A stretch of DNA of 64,000 bases from Rhizobium sp. WYJ-E13 (GTDB lineage Bacteria; Pseudomonadota; Alphaproteobacteria; Rhizobiales; Rhizobiaceae). This document shows, one piece after another, positions 63,569-64,000 of this stretch. Every line of letters begins with the position of its first letter. The stretch's first letter is position 1. Below the pieces are notes generated by a model. That model did no database searches. It was not told the origin of the DNA and worked only from the letters and a program-made list of their open reading frames with translations. Position numbers and translations under genes: made by a program. Location: positions 62,001 to 126,000 of the forward strand of contig NZ_CP076853.1 of the NCBI RefSeq assembly GCF_018987265.1. Reading direction: 5' to 3'.

Positions 63569-64000
63569 TCAGTCGAATTGCACTTCGTGCGGATGCACGA
63601 CACCCTTCTTCAAAATCAGGTTGCCATAGAGCCGGAACTCTGTGGTTGCGACGATGTAGGCGGCCTTCCGTGCCATCTCGTAAAAGGCGAAGCGTTCCAC
63701 CGATGCGATGGAGAAATTACCGGCACGCCGGGTGACGATCTCCTGGAATTCGGCGCAAACCTCCGGCACGGCCTTGGGATCGCCGACCACTTCCATCCGC
63801 CATGCCGATTGCGGCACGAACGTATCGAGCGGCATATGGGTGAGGATCGCCTCGGCCATGGCAGTCGCGCTGACGCCATCGGCCCGGATGACGTCTGGTC
63901 CCATGCTGCTTGCCGGGAAATTGGCGTCGGCAATGACGATATCGTCGCCATGCCCCATGCTCTTCAGTGCATAGAGCAGATCGGGGCCGAGAAGCGGATG
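63569..64000 (-). CDS. RbsD/FucU-family mutarotase, N-terminus cut by window edge
   Basis: The frame is open to the window end; the visible part begins HPLLGPDLLYALKSMGHGDD and ends FRLYGNLILKKGVVHPHEVQ, matching FucU/RbsD mutarotases in the catalytic His region (GHGDD) and C-terminal Tyr/Asn block. Only some ten residues seem missing. It resembles the protein at 32589, with ~40% of visible motifs shared by eye. Placed ahead of the sugar ABC operon on the same strand; likely supplies the right anomer of the same sugar. Confidence 0.88.
   Translation of the reverse strand, partial: HPLLGPDLLYALKSMGHGDDIVIADANFPASSMGPDVIRADGVSATAMAEAILTHMPLDTFVPQSAWRMEVVGDPKAVPEVCAEFQEIVTRRAGNFSIASVERFAFYEMARKAAYIVATTEFRLYGNLILKKGVVHPHEVQFD

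Noticed and set aside
1..64000. CRISPR arrays, phage genes, replication origin or toxin-antitoxin pair
   Set aside because: No regularly spaced repeats, phage structural genes, iteron-rep cluster or toxin/antitoxin motif found on reading the window.

Overview
The window reads as ordinary chromosome of a Rhizobium-type alphaproteobacterium (Rhizobiaceae). The supporting evidence is high GC, the argB/engB-yidC-rnpA-rpmH and dapD-dapE gene orders, a fructose transport locus with the layout of the Sinorhizobium frcR-frcBCAK cluster, several intergenic palindromic repeats that I recognise as common in Rhizobium, and a small RNA with the anti-Shine-Dalgarno hairpin loops known from alphaproteobacteria. 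No plasmid or phage module, CRISPR array or symbiosis gene is visible.

Regions. 1-8.9 kb holds housekeeping genes: the end of truA, a frameshifted arsC remnant, a membrane protein, dapE and dapD (lysine pathway), a LOG-like protein, an EF-hand protein, a HAD nucleotidase, ada, a PEP-mutase-like enzyme and argB. 9-12.5 kb holds an ECF sigma factor, its anti-sigma factor and a secreted fasciclin-domain protein, followed by a complete IS1182-like element. The element sits exactly in a terminator hairpin, which is now duplicated on both sides. 12.5-15.8 kb is engB, yidC, rnpA and rpmH. 16-20 kb carries a chemotaxis receptor, a histidine kinase and tRNA-Arg(ACG). 20-22 kb holds four small membrane, lipo- or secreted proteins, two of which look like paralogues. 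22-28.4 kb contains a phospholipid-methyltransferase-like enzyme with a TetR regulator, then two LysR/short-chain-dehydrogenase pairs with an aldo/keto reductase between them.

28.5-28.6 kb encodes a three-hairpin small RNA of the cuckoo/alpha-r14 type. 28.8-32.6 kb has a lipoprotein hydrolase, then a D-amino-acid dehydrogenase plus a proline-racemase-family enzyme behind a perfect 14-bp palindrome (probable hydroxyproline use). 32.6-38.2 kb is the fructose locus: FucU/RbsD-like mutarotase and frcR on one strand, frcB-frcC-frcA-frcK on the other. 38.2-46.9 kb has pyrC, a diguanylate cyclase, a glyoxalase-like protein, a DUF1772/TetR pair, pyrE, fructokinase, a hydrolase and pgi. frc, frk and pgi together cover import and conversion of fructose.

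47-52.3 kb has fadD behind a LiuR-like operator, a PRC-barrel protein, a GH2 beta-mannosidase and a glyoxalase I-like protein. 52.4-56.2 kb is a four-gene osmoprotectant ABC transporter laid out like yehZYXW/osmF. A regulator with two LysR-type DNA-binding domains, cutC and a zinc dehydrogenase follow. The window ends with a ribose-type sugar ABC operon behind a perfect 18-bp palindrome and a truncated second FucU/RbsD-like gene.

The observations most worth checking are the anti-SD small RNA, the IS insertion into a terminator, the double-HTH regulator, the frameshifted arsC and several precise palindromic operators.
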